The translations under genes and the position numbers were made by a program. From Deltaproteobacteria bacterium (GTDB lineage: Bacteria; Desulfobacterota; Binatia; UBA9968): DNA of 56,648 bases. The stretch lies in the NCBI GenBank assembly GCA_016874755.1, contig VGTH01000035.1, positions 1-56,648 on the forward strand, in the 5' to 3' direction. Under the pieces are notes generated by a model, which was not told where the DNA came from, did not search any database, and was given only the letters and a program-made list of their open reading frames with translations. How positions within the stretch are numbered: position 1 is the stretch's first letter; each line of letters starts with the position of its first letter. Below are positions 17,586-25,812 of the stretch, piece by piece.

Positions 17586-17710
17586 TCACCACGAAGACGC
17601 GAAGTGCACGAAGTTCGTCGTAGGGGCGACCCTTGTGGTCGCCCTCGGAGGGCAGGCACAAGGCCTGCCCCTACAAATTTCGTTTGTGCCCTTCGTGTTC
17701 GTCGCGGTGA
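17586..17710. repeat. Composite palindrome: ACCACGAAG arms with nested GTAGGGGCGACC hairpins
   Basis: Outer arms CACCACGAAGACGCGAAG and CCTTCGTGTTCGTCGCGGTG enclose a second element (17619-17675) with GTAGGGGCGACC/GGTCGCCC and GGGCAGGC...GCCTGCCCCTAC stems. One repeat type is inserted in the centre of another. Confidence 0.75.
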
Positions 17711-17768
17711 AAAACTTCCTTCCGCACTCTGCGCCCTTTGCGTCCTCTGCGCGAGAAAATTTCCCGAT

Positions 17769-19004
17769 CTATACCCCGCCCGGTTCCAGCGCGCCTTGCG
17801 GCGGAATCTGCTGTGTGTAGCACCACGCCGGCATGCTGCTCCGCATGCCTTCGGCGGCCAGGGCGGCTTCGTAGGTTTTGCGGATTTGCGGATCTTCATC
17901 GACGTAAGAGATCGCGTTGCCGCCGTCGCGCGTGTCGACTGCGCCCACATCGGCAGCGTCGCCGCCCGGTGCACCGCCGCGGCGAAAACCCGGGCCGTAG
18001 GGGCCGTCGAAAACCAGCAGGCGCAGACCGTCGGGGTGGGTGCCGAAGTGTTGATGGAACCAGTCGCCGCGCATCGGCGCCGCGCTGATCATGCCCACCG
18101 GTTCGTAGGTTTGCTTTTTGACTTTGTCGGCGTGGCCGGCTTCCCACGGCCGCATGCCTAGGGAATCAGGCCAAGTGTAGCTGTAGCCTTTGCCTTTTAT
18201 GCAGACGAGAATTGCGCCCGACGCGTGTTTGTGCGCCTTGGAATATTGGCCAGTGCGGTACTGGCCGATCTTCATGTAGAAGTTAGCACCCGCCATGTGC
18301 GGCTCGATGCGCCGATAGTCGAACGAGCGCCGATTGTCGCGCGGTAGCTCGCAGGTCAGAATGTCGGGAATAATATTGGTCTGGCGCATCGCCAGGCCGC
18401 GCACCGGGTCGGCGTAAATGTCTTCCACCGGTTTGAAATAATCATTCGAGGCATCGAAGCGACTGGTAAATTCGTACGGGCAATTCATCACGAACTCGGC
18501 TTCGCGAAGAATGTTGATAACGTTCGGCGCGGTCGTTGCGGCGAGCAATAGCGCCGGCGCGGACGACGCGTTGACGATGCGATGCCAGGCGTTGAGTGGA
18601 ATTGCGAAGAGCGAGCCCGGCCCCCATTCGAAGGTCAGCTTCTTCGAGTTCTCATGCCAGACTTCGGTGGTGCCGCGTCCCTCGACGACGTAGAAAACTT
18701 CTTCATAGAGATGATGCTCCGCACTGAGCGCACCGGCACCCGGCACTTCGACAACGTACAGGCCGTACATACCCTCGGTGCCGAGTAGTTGGATCGCGAC
18801 GCCGCGTCCGCCCATGCGCTTCCACGGCGCGAGCGGCAAGTCCTGAATTTTGTGCACCCCGATATCGCGATGAATCGACAAGCCCTGCGCCTCCATGAAC
18901 AGATCGTAGGGCGATTTGGGATTTTTCCACTTGCCGAAGCCGGCTTTCTTGCCGACGGCCGGCTCGTTCCATTCGAACAATTGTGCATTCGGTTCGACGC
19001 CCAT
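17769..19004 (-). CDS. Bicupin domain protein, possible ring-cleaving dioxygenase
   Basis: A 411-residue protein with two cupin barrels. The first has EHHLYEEVFYVVEGRGTTEVW and later GSLFAIPLNAWHRIVN, giving the expected metal-binding HH..E and H. The second has KAHKHASGAILVCIKGKGYSY and WFHQHFGTHP. Bicupins with this layout include gentisate-type dioxygenases and other iron or manganese oxygenases. Neither the metal nor the substrate can be fixed from sequence. GGAGG sits five bases before the ATG. It reads in the same direction as the molybdenum hydroxylase and amidohydrolases and could supply the ring-opening step of that pathway. Confidence 0.8.
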   Translation of the reverse strand: MGVEPNAQLFEWNEPAVGKKAGFGKWKNPKSPYDLFMEAQGLSIHRDIGVHKIQDLPLAPWKRMGGRGVAIQLLGTEGMYGLYVVEVPGAGALSAEHHLYEEVFYVVEGRGTTEVWHENSKKLTFEWGPGSLFAIPLNAWHRIVNASSAPALLLAATTAPNVINILREAEFVMNCPYEFTSRFDASNDYFKPVEDIYADPVRGLAMRQTNIIPDILTCELPRDNRRSFDYRRIEPHMAGANFYMKIGQYRTGQYSKAHKHASGAILVCIKGKGYSYTWPDSLGMRPWEAGHADKVKKQTYEPVGMISAAPMRGDWFHQHFGTHPDGLRLLVFDGPYGPGFRRGGAPGGDAADVGAVDTRDGGNAISYVDEDPQIRKTYEAALAAEGMRSSMPAWCYTQQIPPQGALEPGGV

Positions 19005-19374
19005 AAAACCTCCGGTTTGGCTGAAAGCATGGAGTATGGAGCCGCGAGCCAGAATGGCTGTGCCTCCGCGCCTTGCTGCTTGTGTGCCTATTGAGTGATC
19101 ACCTGAGCCCCGATTACTCCAAGTGAACGCGATTGTCCAGCCTAGATTCGCATATTAGGATTTCACGACGAAGCACCCAGCGCGGCACAACCGAAACCGA
19201 GTCGGACAAGAGAGTTGACCACGAAGTCCCGGTCGTGGCTAGTGCTCGTGTTCGAACGGACGGACGAGCACGAGCAACGATCACGAGTCACGAATCTGAT
19301 CTTCGTGTCCTCCTTCGTGGTGAGTAAGCTCCGTTCATTGACAGCTCGTTCGCCGATCGGATAGTTTCGCCGCC
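19005..19374. repeat. Divergent intergenic region with ACCACGAAG palindrome (19219-19325)
   Basis: 370 bases between two divergent genes, so it should carry both promoters; no convincing -35/-10 pair was found. From 19219 ACCACGAAG to 19325 CTTCGTGGTGAG is an imperfect palindrome containing inner GCTCGTG...CACGAGC stems around 19241-19276. Confidence 0.55.
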
Positions 19375-20598
19375 ATGAAGCGCAGCACCGACCGCATCCT
19401 CACCACTCATACAGGCAGCTTGCCGCTGCCCGCGCTGGTGCGCCAGGCGCACGGGGCCAAGAAGCGCGGTGCGGCTTACGATCAAAGAGTTGTCGATTCC
19501 ACGTTAACCACGGCCATTGATGACATTGTCCGCCGTCAAGTCGAAGTCGGCGTCGACGTCGTTGGCGACGGCGAGTTGAGCAAAACTTCCTGGAACGATT
19601 ACGTCGTCCATCGCGTCAGCGGCCTTGAGCGAAGGCCGCGCTCGCGCGCGGTGAGCGCCGAGCCGTGGAGCGTCTCGACAGGCATCACTCGGCCGCGCGA
19701 GAGCGGGCTAGTGCGGCGCGAGATTGACGGCGCGCCGCGCCATTACCGCACCGACATTGCTGAGTTCTATGACTTGGCGCGCACCCAAAGCGACGCCCAC
19801 GACAACGATGGCATGACCTATTTCTGCGCCGGGCCACTGGGCTGGAAAGATTTCGCCGCCGTCAAAACCGACATCGCGCGCCTGCAAGCGGCCGCGCGCA
19901 GCGCACAGCCGCACGATGTCTTCATGTCGGCGCTTTCCCCCGGTTGCTTTGCGCGGTTTTTCAAAAACGAGCACTACCCCAACGAAGAAACCTACATGCA
20001 GGCAGTTGCTGACGTGATGCGCGACGAGTACCAGGCGATCGTCGACGCCGGTTTTGTCTTGCAGCTCGACTGCCCAGACCTGGCTTCGGGCGCCAACACC
20101 GACTATGCCGATTTGAATGTTAGAGAATTCCGCAAGGTGATTGAGCAACATATCGAGTGTCTCAATTACGCGCTCAAGTCGATTCCGCAAGAGCAAGCGC
20201 GCATGCACGTTTGTTGGGGCAACTACGCCGGGCCGCACCACCGCGACATCGCGCTGATCGATATTATCGACATCGTGCTCAAGGCCAACGTCACCGGCAT
20301 TACGATCGAGTCGTCCAACCCGCGCCATGGGCATGAATGGCAAGTTTGGCAAGACGTGAAGCTGCCCGAGGGGAAAATTCTTTTTCCCGGCGTGATCGAC
20401 GATATCAGTCTGTCGATTGAACATCCCGAGCTGGTCGCCGAGCGCTTGGTGCGATTCGCCAAACTAGTCGGCAAAGAAAACGTCATCGGTTGCACCGACT
20501 GCGGCCTGCGCCATTTGCCGGATGCGAATCTCGCATTGGCGAAACTTTATGCGCTAGCCGAAGGCGCGCGGCTAGCGAGCCAAGAATTGTGGAGATAG
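19375..20598 (+). CDS. Cobalamin-independent methionine synthase (MetE) C-terminal-like methyltransferase
   Basis: A 407-residue protein of the MetE/UROD superfamily, C-terminal domain only. The phosphate/folate-side motif THTGSLPLP is at the N-terminus. The zinc site is complete: H and C in MHVCWGNYAG, E in TIESSNPRHGHE and C in GCTDCGLRHLP. Stand-alone MetE-C proteins take part in methyl transfer to or from thiols, or in lyase reactions on methyl- or alkyl-thiol compounds; many are misnamed methionine synthase. It is monocistronic in this window and divergent from the bicupin gene, so it may belong to the same catabolic region. Confidence 0.8.
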   Translation: MKRSTDRILTTHTGSLPLPALVRQAHGAKKRGAAYDQRVVDSTLTTAIDDIVRRQVEVGVDVVGDGELSKTSWNDYVVHRVSGLERRPRSRAVSAEPWSVSTGITRPRESGLVRREIDGAPRHYRTDIAEFYDLARTQSDAHDNDGMTYFCAGPLGWKDFAAVKTDIARLQAAARSAQPHDVFMSALSPGCFARFFKNEHYPNEETYMQAVADVMRDEYQAIVDAGFVLQLDCPDLASGANTDYADLNVREFRKVIEQHIECLNYALKSIPQEQARMHVCWGNYAGPHHRDIALIDIIDIVLKANVTGITIESSNPRHGHEWQVWQDVKLPEGKILFPGVIDDISLSIEHPELVAERLVRFAKLVGKENVIGCTDCGLRHLPDANLALAKLYALAEGARLASQELWR

Positions 20599-20698
20599 AA
20601 GATCCGGATTTTCTCCCGCAAAGCATGCCCTGAGCGCGGACGAAGAGGCGCTAAGGCGCAGAGCGGCAGAGCCGCAACCAACAGAATTCGGAGGATTT

Positions 20699-20808
20699 AC
20701 CACAGAGCACACAGAGGTCACAGAGGAGGGAGACAGAGCTTCGGATTTTTTCAAAATAGTTTTTCTCTCTATCTTTCCTCTGTACTACTCTGTGCCCTCT
20801 GTGGTGAG
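20699..20808. repeat. Dispersed palindrome, ACCACAGAG family, in a 646-base gap
   Basis: ACCACAGAGCACACAGAGG on the left and CTCTGTGCCCTCTGTGGTG on the right form a long imperfect hairpin downstream of the MetE-like gene. The rest of 20599-21244 shows no gene; a run of 13 G (21046-21058) lies in it. Confidence 0.7.
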
Positions 20809-21045
20809 TTTTTTCTGAAGAAGATTCGTCGCAGCTTGCGAACAACTTCGACTATTGCGAACGCCAGACGCTCGACGCCAAACGCCCAGGCTCGAAACCC
20901 GAAATCCCCCTAAAAACCTGCCCATCGCTCAAAAACTGTAAGCAAGTTTTACAACTCCGCGGGTCTGAGTAGCGTTTGGTTAAAGCTTTTTCACCGGGCG
21001 CTTAGATACTACTAAAGTAGCACTGTTGGTGCTTGACAGTCGACC

Positions 21046-21058
21046 GGGGGGGGGGGGG
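21046..21058. repeat. Homopolymer of 13 G
   Basis: A G13 tract followed by AAGAAGGGTGGGTGG, in the upstream region (about 187 bases before) of a secreted protein gene. Such tracts change length easily. A TTGACA lies at 21033-21038 just before it, but no -10 box is found at the right distance. Confidence 0.7.
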
Positions 21059-21244
21059 AAGAAGGGTGGGTGGTTTTTTGGCCGCTAGAACAGCGAGAAC
21101 AATTGCCAGCAGACCGGCGTGCCGGAGAAGGGAGAGAAATATTTATTAGTTGGAGCAGTGGGAGTGTCGGAGCGAGGACAATCCACGATGTAAGTGCATT
21201 TGGGCGTAGAGAAGCAACAGCAATAACCCACAAAGGGACAACCG

Positions 21245-22138
21245 ATGAAAATGCAAAGACTAATAGTTGTTTTGTTAGGGGCGATGTTATTTGCGTTGGA
21301 CAACGGCTGGGCAGCCACGATAACGGCGACGCCGGCCAATATCGCCCAGGGCAACAACGAGACGGCGACGTTTAGCGGAATCGCGGCGCCGACCAATCGA
21401 GACTGGATCGGGCTGTACACACCGGCAGCCGCGAACACGGCGTTTCTGGACTGGATCTATACCAACACATGCAGCCGCAACGGCGGCAACAGCGTGCTGG
21501 CCAACGGGTCGTGCGGTTTTCCGATCGTCAATTCGATAGCCAACGGGACGTATCAGCTGCGGCTGTTTAGCAACAACGGCTACACGCTGTTGGCGACGAG
21601 CAACAATTTTACGGTAGGGCCGCCGCCCCCGGCGCGGTTTGTCGACAACGGGGACGGGACGATCAGCGACACGCAGACGGGACTGATGTGGGAGATGAAG
21701 CTGGCGGCGACGGACAGTCGGTGTACGAATGCGACGCAAGCCAACCGGGATATTCACTGCGTGAATAACCAGTATGTGTGGTCGGCGACCGAATTTAAAG
21801 CAGACGGAGATTTGTTCACCGACTTTCTGACGCAGATAAACCGAGCCGACGGGGCGTCGAACAACGGACAGACGCAGGGCCGCAAGAACTTTTCGGACTG
21901 GCGGATACCGACGATAGCGGAGCTGCGGGGGATCCTGCTGGCTAAATGTCCAGGTTCCCCTACGCCCTGCATTGACCCGGTGTTCGGACCGACAGCTTTG
22001 GGTTTACACTGGTCGTCTACTAACTTGGCCAATGTCCCGTCTTTAGTGTTCATCGTCAACTTCGTTGATGGTAACGCGAACAACGACACCAGTAAGCTTT
22101 TCAGTTTCTTTGCGCGCGCTGTGCGAGGTGGCCGGTGA
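21245..22138 (+). CDS. Secreted DUF1566 (Lcl C-terminal-like) domain protein
   Basis: A 297-residue exported protein. The signal peptide MKMQRLIVVLLGAMLFAL ends near GWAAT. Residues about 25-125 form a beta-rich domain with DWIGLYTP and a repeated asparagine-rich pattern. Residues about 140-297 form a DUF1566/Lcl-C domain: FVDNGDGTISDTQTGLMWE, WRIPTIAELRGIL, a WSST motif and a terminal ARAVRGG, all standard for the family. The fold is related to C-type-lectin-like and formylglycine-enzyme-like domains and is usually found on surface or periplasmic proteins; its function is not known. The ATG is preceded by AAAGGGACA. The codon pattern (many ACGGCG/GACGGG) differs from neighbours, which may mean transfer. 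Confidence 0.75.
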   Translation: MKMQRLIVVLLGAMLFALDNGWAATITATPANIAQGNNETATFSGIAAPTNRDWIGLYTPAAANTAFLDWIYTNTCSRNGGNSVLANGSCGFPIVNSIANGTYQLRLFSNNGYTLLATSNNFTVGPPPPARFVDNGDGTISDTQTGLMWEMKLAATDSRCTNATQANRDIHCVNNQYVWSATEFKADGDLFTDFLTQINRADGASNNGQTQGRKNFSDWRIPTIAELRGILLAKCPGSPTPCIDPVFGPTALGLHWSSTNLANVPSLVFIVNFVDGNANNDTSKLFSFFARAVRGGR

Positions 22139-22260
22139 TCCTTCGATAACGGCCCAGGGGCCTACTCAGGAGGGCTTTTTTCTTCTTGGGTTATTTGAAT
22201 ATTTGACCGGGGTCTGGGGGGCTTGCCTCCCAGTCGGCTCATCAACTGAAATGCAGGCCA

Positions 22261-22354
22261 TCCCTCGATACGCTTGCTTCGGAACCTAATCGGGATGGTC
22301 GGGTTTGTTTCCGATTTCCCGAGTAGCGAGCTTCCGAGGTCGCGTATCGAGGGA
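22261..22354. repeat. 13-bp inverted repeat in a 575-base gap
   Basis: TCCCTCGATACGC at 22261-22273 is the exact reverse complement of GCGTATCGAGGGA at 22342-22354. The surrounding region 22139-22713 shows no gene. A GC-rich GGGGCC...GGAGGGCTTTTTTC stretch at about 22154-22182 may end the DUF1566 transcript. Confidence 0.65.
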
Positions 22355-22713
22355 GCTATCGCAAATACTCCCTCGAGAGATCCAAAAGGGGTCAAATCCG
22401 CTCTTAGCTTTTACAGCTGACAGGCTGTCTACGACACCAATAGGAGAACTCACGGCGCCGTACCGAGGAGGTGCCCATTCCTCGCGAAGTCGAAGTTGTT
22501 CTTTTCAGATCTGCGTGCGTGGTCGAGCGATGCGATGTTGGGTCCGGTTTGAAGTCGCAACGAAAGCAACCCAAGCAAAGATTGCTGTCTTCATCTGCTC
22601 CGCCACGTTGCTGCGAAATGACGTGATCGATCAGGAAAGCGGCATAACCGCATAGGTCACGTCCGTGTGGAAGTGACAGGGGCTAGAGACGGATTCAGGG
22701 TGGAGCACTCCAA

Positions 22714-23143
22714 TTAGTGATAACCTCTGGCTTGTGCGGCAAGTAAGCGCAAAAGCTGGGCGGTCGCGTAGCGCTCGACACTAATGTTTTCAAAATCGCG
22801 ATCATTCGACCACAACGGTAAGTCGAGCGACCGAGCCAATGCGAGCGCGTGCGCGTCCTCCGGATCGCGGTGTTTCATGTCATCCACGGCGCGCGGGAGT
22901 TGAGCCCGGTAGGAGCTTAAAGGCTGAATTGTGAGAGGTAGCGGGTTCCACTCCATTTGAACGAGCTCGGTTTGCAAGCCGTATTTTCGTGCCATGAGCG
23001 GGATATACTCAACCACTTCGATCGGCGTTGAACTGGGCAACGTGGACTTCGAGCTTGAACTCAGTGATGACTCTCAGCACCGCCTTTCCGACCCGCGCGG
23101 AAAGCAGCACGTTGGCGTCAGCGACGACGCCTTCGATAGGCAC
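22714..23143 (-). pseudogene. PIN-domain toxin, frameshifted
   Basis: The toxin half of a type II pair. From a GTG at 23143 one frame encodes PIEGVVADANVLLSARVGK, the N-terminal strand of a PIN RNase with its first acidic residue, and then hits a stop. A second frame encodes the rest from EVVEYIPLMARKYGL to DPEDAHALALARSLDLPLW and SNDRDFE, which carry the remaining PIN acids. The two parts join if one base is removed around 23019-23025 (GCCGATCGAAG on the minus strand). As sequenced the protein is broken; a sequencing error is the main alternative. Its start overlaps the end of the antitoxin gene by 26 bases, as is usual for coupled pairs. Confidence 0.75.
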
Positions 23144-23378
23144 TGAAGTCCTCTTTGAGCTTTTTTTTCGTTACTCCTGCGACCGATAAAGTCTTTGCGA
23201 AATGCTTACCGAGTACGGCTGCTAGTTGGCGCCGCAGATCATCAGGTAAGCGACCGGCATCGTCTAGCGGAACGTACACGCCTGAAACTCTGCCGTGGCG
23301 GGTCACTAATAGCGGCTCACCGCTAGCGAACAATACTCCCGTGTTGGCACGCAGTTCCCTAATACCGGTGACTTTCAT
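23118..23378 (-). CDS. Type II antitoxin, Phd/YefM-like
   Basis: An 86-residue antitoxin: MKVTGIRELRANTGVLFASG is the Phd/YefM N-terminal DNA-binding part, with VTRHGRVSGVYVPLDD following. The charged C-terminal tail, ending in five arginines, would bind the toxin. The ATG at 23378 is preceded by GGGAG at six bases; the open frame upstream lacks family features. It is the first gene of the pair, and its stop lies inside the PIN toxin gene. The antitoxin would repress the pair's own promoter in the region just above 23400. It is intact although the toxin is broken. Confidence 0.8.
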   Translation of the reverse strand: MKVTGIRELRANTGVLFASGEPLLVTRHGRVSGVYVPLDDAGRLPDDLRRQLAAVLGKHFAKTLSVAGVTKKKLKEDFSAYRRRRR

Positions 23379-23677
23379 GATTTCTCCCTTTCGCAGAGCG
23401 TACGCGGGTTGCTTGGAGCAGTCAATATTGTGTACACATCTTCCTATGAGACTCGATGCGGATCGGCGCATAAGCCACCCGCGGCTTTGCCAATTCCCGC
23501 CTGCGATGCTCTTCCGCCTCGGCTATCCCGGATCGCCGTTTGCCCACCAGAACATCCGGCTTGAGTGTGATACGTGCGAGAAACATCCAGCCATCATCCT
23601 GATTTCCTTATCCTGATTTCCTTTGCGCCGGCATGCCTCTGCGGGATATTGTGACCAAGTCTACGAGGGGAACTCCC

Positions 23678-24514
23678 ATGAACGATAAGATCACCGACCC
23701 GCTGACGCCTGTGCCTATCCCCGAGCAAGTTCCAGCCAAAGAAGGCTTTGCCGATATCCCTGGCGCGCGGCTTTGGTATTGGGACACTGGCGGCAGTGGT
23801 GCGCCGGTGGTGTTTCTTCATCCCGCCACCGGCAGCGCGCTGATTTGGCTGTACCAGCAGTCGGTGTTTGCCAAGGCGGGCTATCGTGTCATCGCCTATT
23901 CGCGGCGCGATCATTACAATTCCAGCCCGACCACGGCCGAAGACCCCGGCACGGGTTCCGTCGATCTGAACAATCTTATGGAATTTCTCGGCGTGAGAAA
24001 ATTTCACGCTGTTAGCTCGGCGGCCGGCGGCAGCGTGGCGGCCGACTTTGCGTTTTCCTACCCAGAAAAGTTATTCAGCTTGACGGTGTCCAGCAACAAC
24101 CTGGCCGCGCGCAACGGCTACATCGCCGACATTGCCGAGCACATCCGCCCCGAGCAAGAAAAAGATCTGCCGCGTTGGTTCTGGGAATTGGGGCCGTCCT
24201 ATCGCGCGGCCAACCCCGAAGGTGTGGAAAAATGGAACGAGCTTAACCGCCGCTCCGTAGTCAAAAGAGTCGCGCCACAGAAACGTGCCAACGAGGTCAC
24301 GCCCGCGAAGCTGGAAACCTTGAAGGTGCCGACTTTACTTGTCACCGGCACCGCGGATTTGGTGACGCCGCCATCGATCATGCGCATGATCGCCAGCCAT
24401 GTGCCGAACAACGAGTTGGTGATCATTTCGGAATCCGGCCACTCACCCTATTGGGAACAGCCGGAGGTTTTTAATCGCGCGGTGCTGGATTTTATTGGCC
24501 GGCATGCAAAATAG
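23678..24514 (+). CDS. Alpha/beta-hydrolase fold protein with alanine at the nucleophile position
   Basis: A 278-residue alpha/beta-hydrolase. The ATG at 23678 has GAGGGGAAC just before it. The oxyanion region is VVFLHPATGS. The nucleophile elbow, normally G-x-S-x-G-G, reads SSAAGG at about residues 113-118, followed by the standard helix ADFAFSYPEKLFSLTV, so alanine 115 falls where the serine should be. The acid (TGTADLVTPP) and histidine (ESGHSPYWEQP) are kept. Either serine 113 or 114 serves with a shifted elbow, or the protein is a non-hydrolytic or lyase-type member. I recall similar G-S/T-A-A-G-G elbows in some bacterial relatives, so this may be a subfamily trait; I cannot check. Confidence 0.8.
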   Translation: MNDKITDPLTPVPIPEQVPAKEGFADIPGARLWYWDTGGSGAPVVFLHPATGSALIWLYQQSVFAKAGYRVIAYSRRDHYNSSPTTAEDPGTGSVDLNNLMEFLGVRKFHAVSSAAGGSVAADFAFSYPEKLFSLTVSSNNLAARNGYIADIAEHIRPEQEKDLPRWFWELGPSYRAANPEGVEKWNELNRRSVVKRVAPQKRANEVTPAKLETLKVPTLLVTGTADLVTPPSIMRMIASHVPNNELVIISESGHSPYWEQPEVFNRAVLDFIGRHAK

Positions 24515-24533
24515 ATTGACCTGGTGAGTCTGG

Positions 24534-24552
24534 CGTTATCGTGCCGATAACG
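24534..24552. terminator. Possible hairpin terminator after hydrolase gene
   Basis: CGTTATC and GATAACG form a 7-bp perfect stem with a GTGCC loop 20 bases past the stop codon. No T-run follows, so termination is uncertain. Confidence 0.35.
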
Positions 24553-24665
24553 TGCGGTTAAATAGCCCTGTCTGAACGAAGCCTGGGACTGGTTCGTCTG
24601 GAACCTACGGAAGACTTGTAGTACCTTCGTCGCGGGCTCAAACCAGTTAGTAGAAAGGTCACTGA

Positions 24666-25688
24666 ATGATCCTGAATATTATTTTACTGACGCTTGCCCT
24701 TGCGCTTGGGATCGCCGGTCCGGCCAAGGCCCAGGAAGATCCTTTCAAAGACAGGACCCTCAAATTCATTGTCGGCTACTCGCCGGGCGGCACCTACGAT
24801 CAATACACCCGCCTGATGGCGCGTCACATCGGCAAATATCTGCCGGGCAATCCGGCGCGCATCGTCGAGAACATGACCGGCGCCGGCGGGATCATTGCGG
24901 CGAATCATCTTTACAATGTCGTCAAGCCGGATGGTTTAACTGTGGCAGCCTGGGCATCGCCGTTGATTTTGCAGCACATCATGGGCAACGAGGCGATCAA
25001 GTTCGACGGACGCAAAGTCGGTTGGGTCGGCATTCCTGGGCCATACGATACCGCTTGTCATTTCGGCGCTCACAGCGGCATTCGCACGATGAACGATTGG
25101 ATCAACTCGAAGCGGCCGTTGAAGATTTCTTCCATCGGTCCCGGCACCAGTCTTTCTGACGTGCCGAAGCTGTTGAAAGCAGCGCTGAACTTGCCGCTCG
25201 AAATGGTCGAGGGTTACAAGGGCGGCTCAGAGGCGCGCCTCGCTGTGGAGAGCGGGGAGGTCGATGGGCTGTGCGCTTCGTGGCAGGCAACCAAAGTGAG
25301 TTGGCGCAGTCAGATGGAAGCAGGCAAGATTCACGTCGTGCTGCAAGCGACGTTCACATCGCATCCGGACTTGAAGAAAGTTCCGCTGGCGATCAACTAC
25401 GCCAAGACTGAAGAGGCAAAAACGCTTTTGAAAGTTGCCGACAACGTGCATGTCTACCAATTCCCGTTTTCGGTCGCGCCGGGCACACCGCCCGAGCGGC
25501 TGCGCGCTTTGCAGCAGGCTTTTGTGAATACTTTTCGTGACAAGGAACTGGTCGCCGAAGCGAACAAGGCGCAGCTCGAAGTTGAACCGATCGACGGGGT
25601 TACGACGGCCAAGACATTTAATAGCTTGTACGATTTAAGTCCGGCGTTGATTGCCAAGTTGAAAGATATTTTGATTCCGAAGAGATAA
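24666..25688 (+). CDS. Bug-family (tripartite tricarboxylate transporter-like) binding protein, copy 1
   Basis: A 340-residue periplasmic binding protein of the Bug/TctC family. The signal peptide ILLTLALALGIAGPAKA ends before QEDPFKDRTLK. Family hallmarks are FIVGYSPGGTYDQYTRLMARHI, the PGNPARIVENMTGAGGIIAANHLY ligand-loop region, and VAPGTPPERLRALQQAF in the C-lobe. These proteins bind carboxylates, aromatic acids or similar anions. No TctA/TctB membrane subunits lie nearby, so it is an orphan, as is common for Bug genes. Two paralogues follow at 27444 and 28502. Confidence 0.87.
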   Translation: MILNIILLTLALALGIAGPAKAQEDPFKDRTLKFIVGYSPGGTYDQYTRLMARHIGKYLPGNPARIVENMTGAGGIIAANHLYNVVKPDGLTVAAWASPLILQHIMGNEAIKFDGRKVGWVGIPGPYDTACHFGAHSGIRTMNDWINSKRPLKISSIGPGTSLSDVPKLLKAALNLPLEMVEGYKGGSEARLAVESGEVDGLCASWQATKVSWRSQMEAGKIHVVLQATFTSHPDLKKVPLAINYAKTEEAKTLLKVADNVHVYQFPFSVAPGTPPERLRALQQAFVNTFRDKELVAEANKAQLEVEPIDGVTTAKTFNSLYDLSPALIAKLKDILIPKR

Positions 25689-25734
25689 GCGGAAGAGTTT
25701 CGCCGGCAGCGAAAAGCGCGCGCTGGGGTCTTCG

Positions 25735-25775
25735 GAGCCCTTCGACAGGCTCAGGGCAAACGGTCAAACGCATTC
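25735..25775. repeat. Partial element of the CCCTTCGACAGGCTCAGGG family
   Basis: GGAGCCCTTCGACAGGCTCA followed by GGGCAAACGG matches one arm of the longer palindrome at 39716-39802. It lies 38 bases upstream of the peroxiredoxin start. Confidence 0.6.
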
Positions 25776-25812
25776 TTAGTTCGGGGTGACGGACGAAAGC
25801 TGGAGACAGGCT

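Noticed and set aside
21033-21064. Phase-variable promoter with the G13 run as spacer
   Set aside because: TTGACA is present but there is no -10 sequence at any reasonable distance after the run.
21245-22138. DUF1566 protein as the variable target of a diversity-generating retroelement
   Set aside because: No reverse transcriptase and no template repeat matching the 3' end of the gene were seen in the window.
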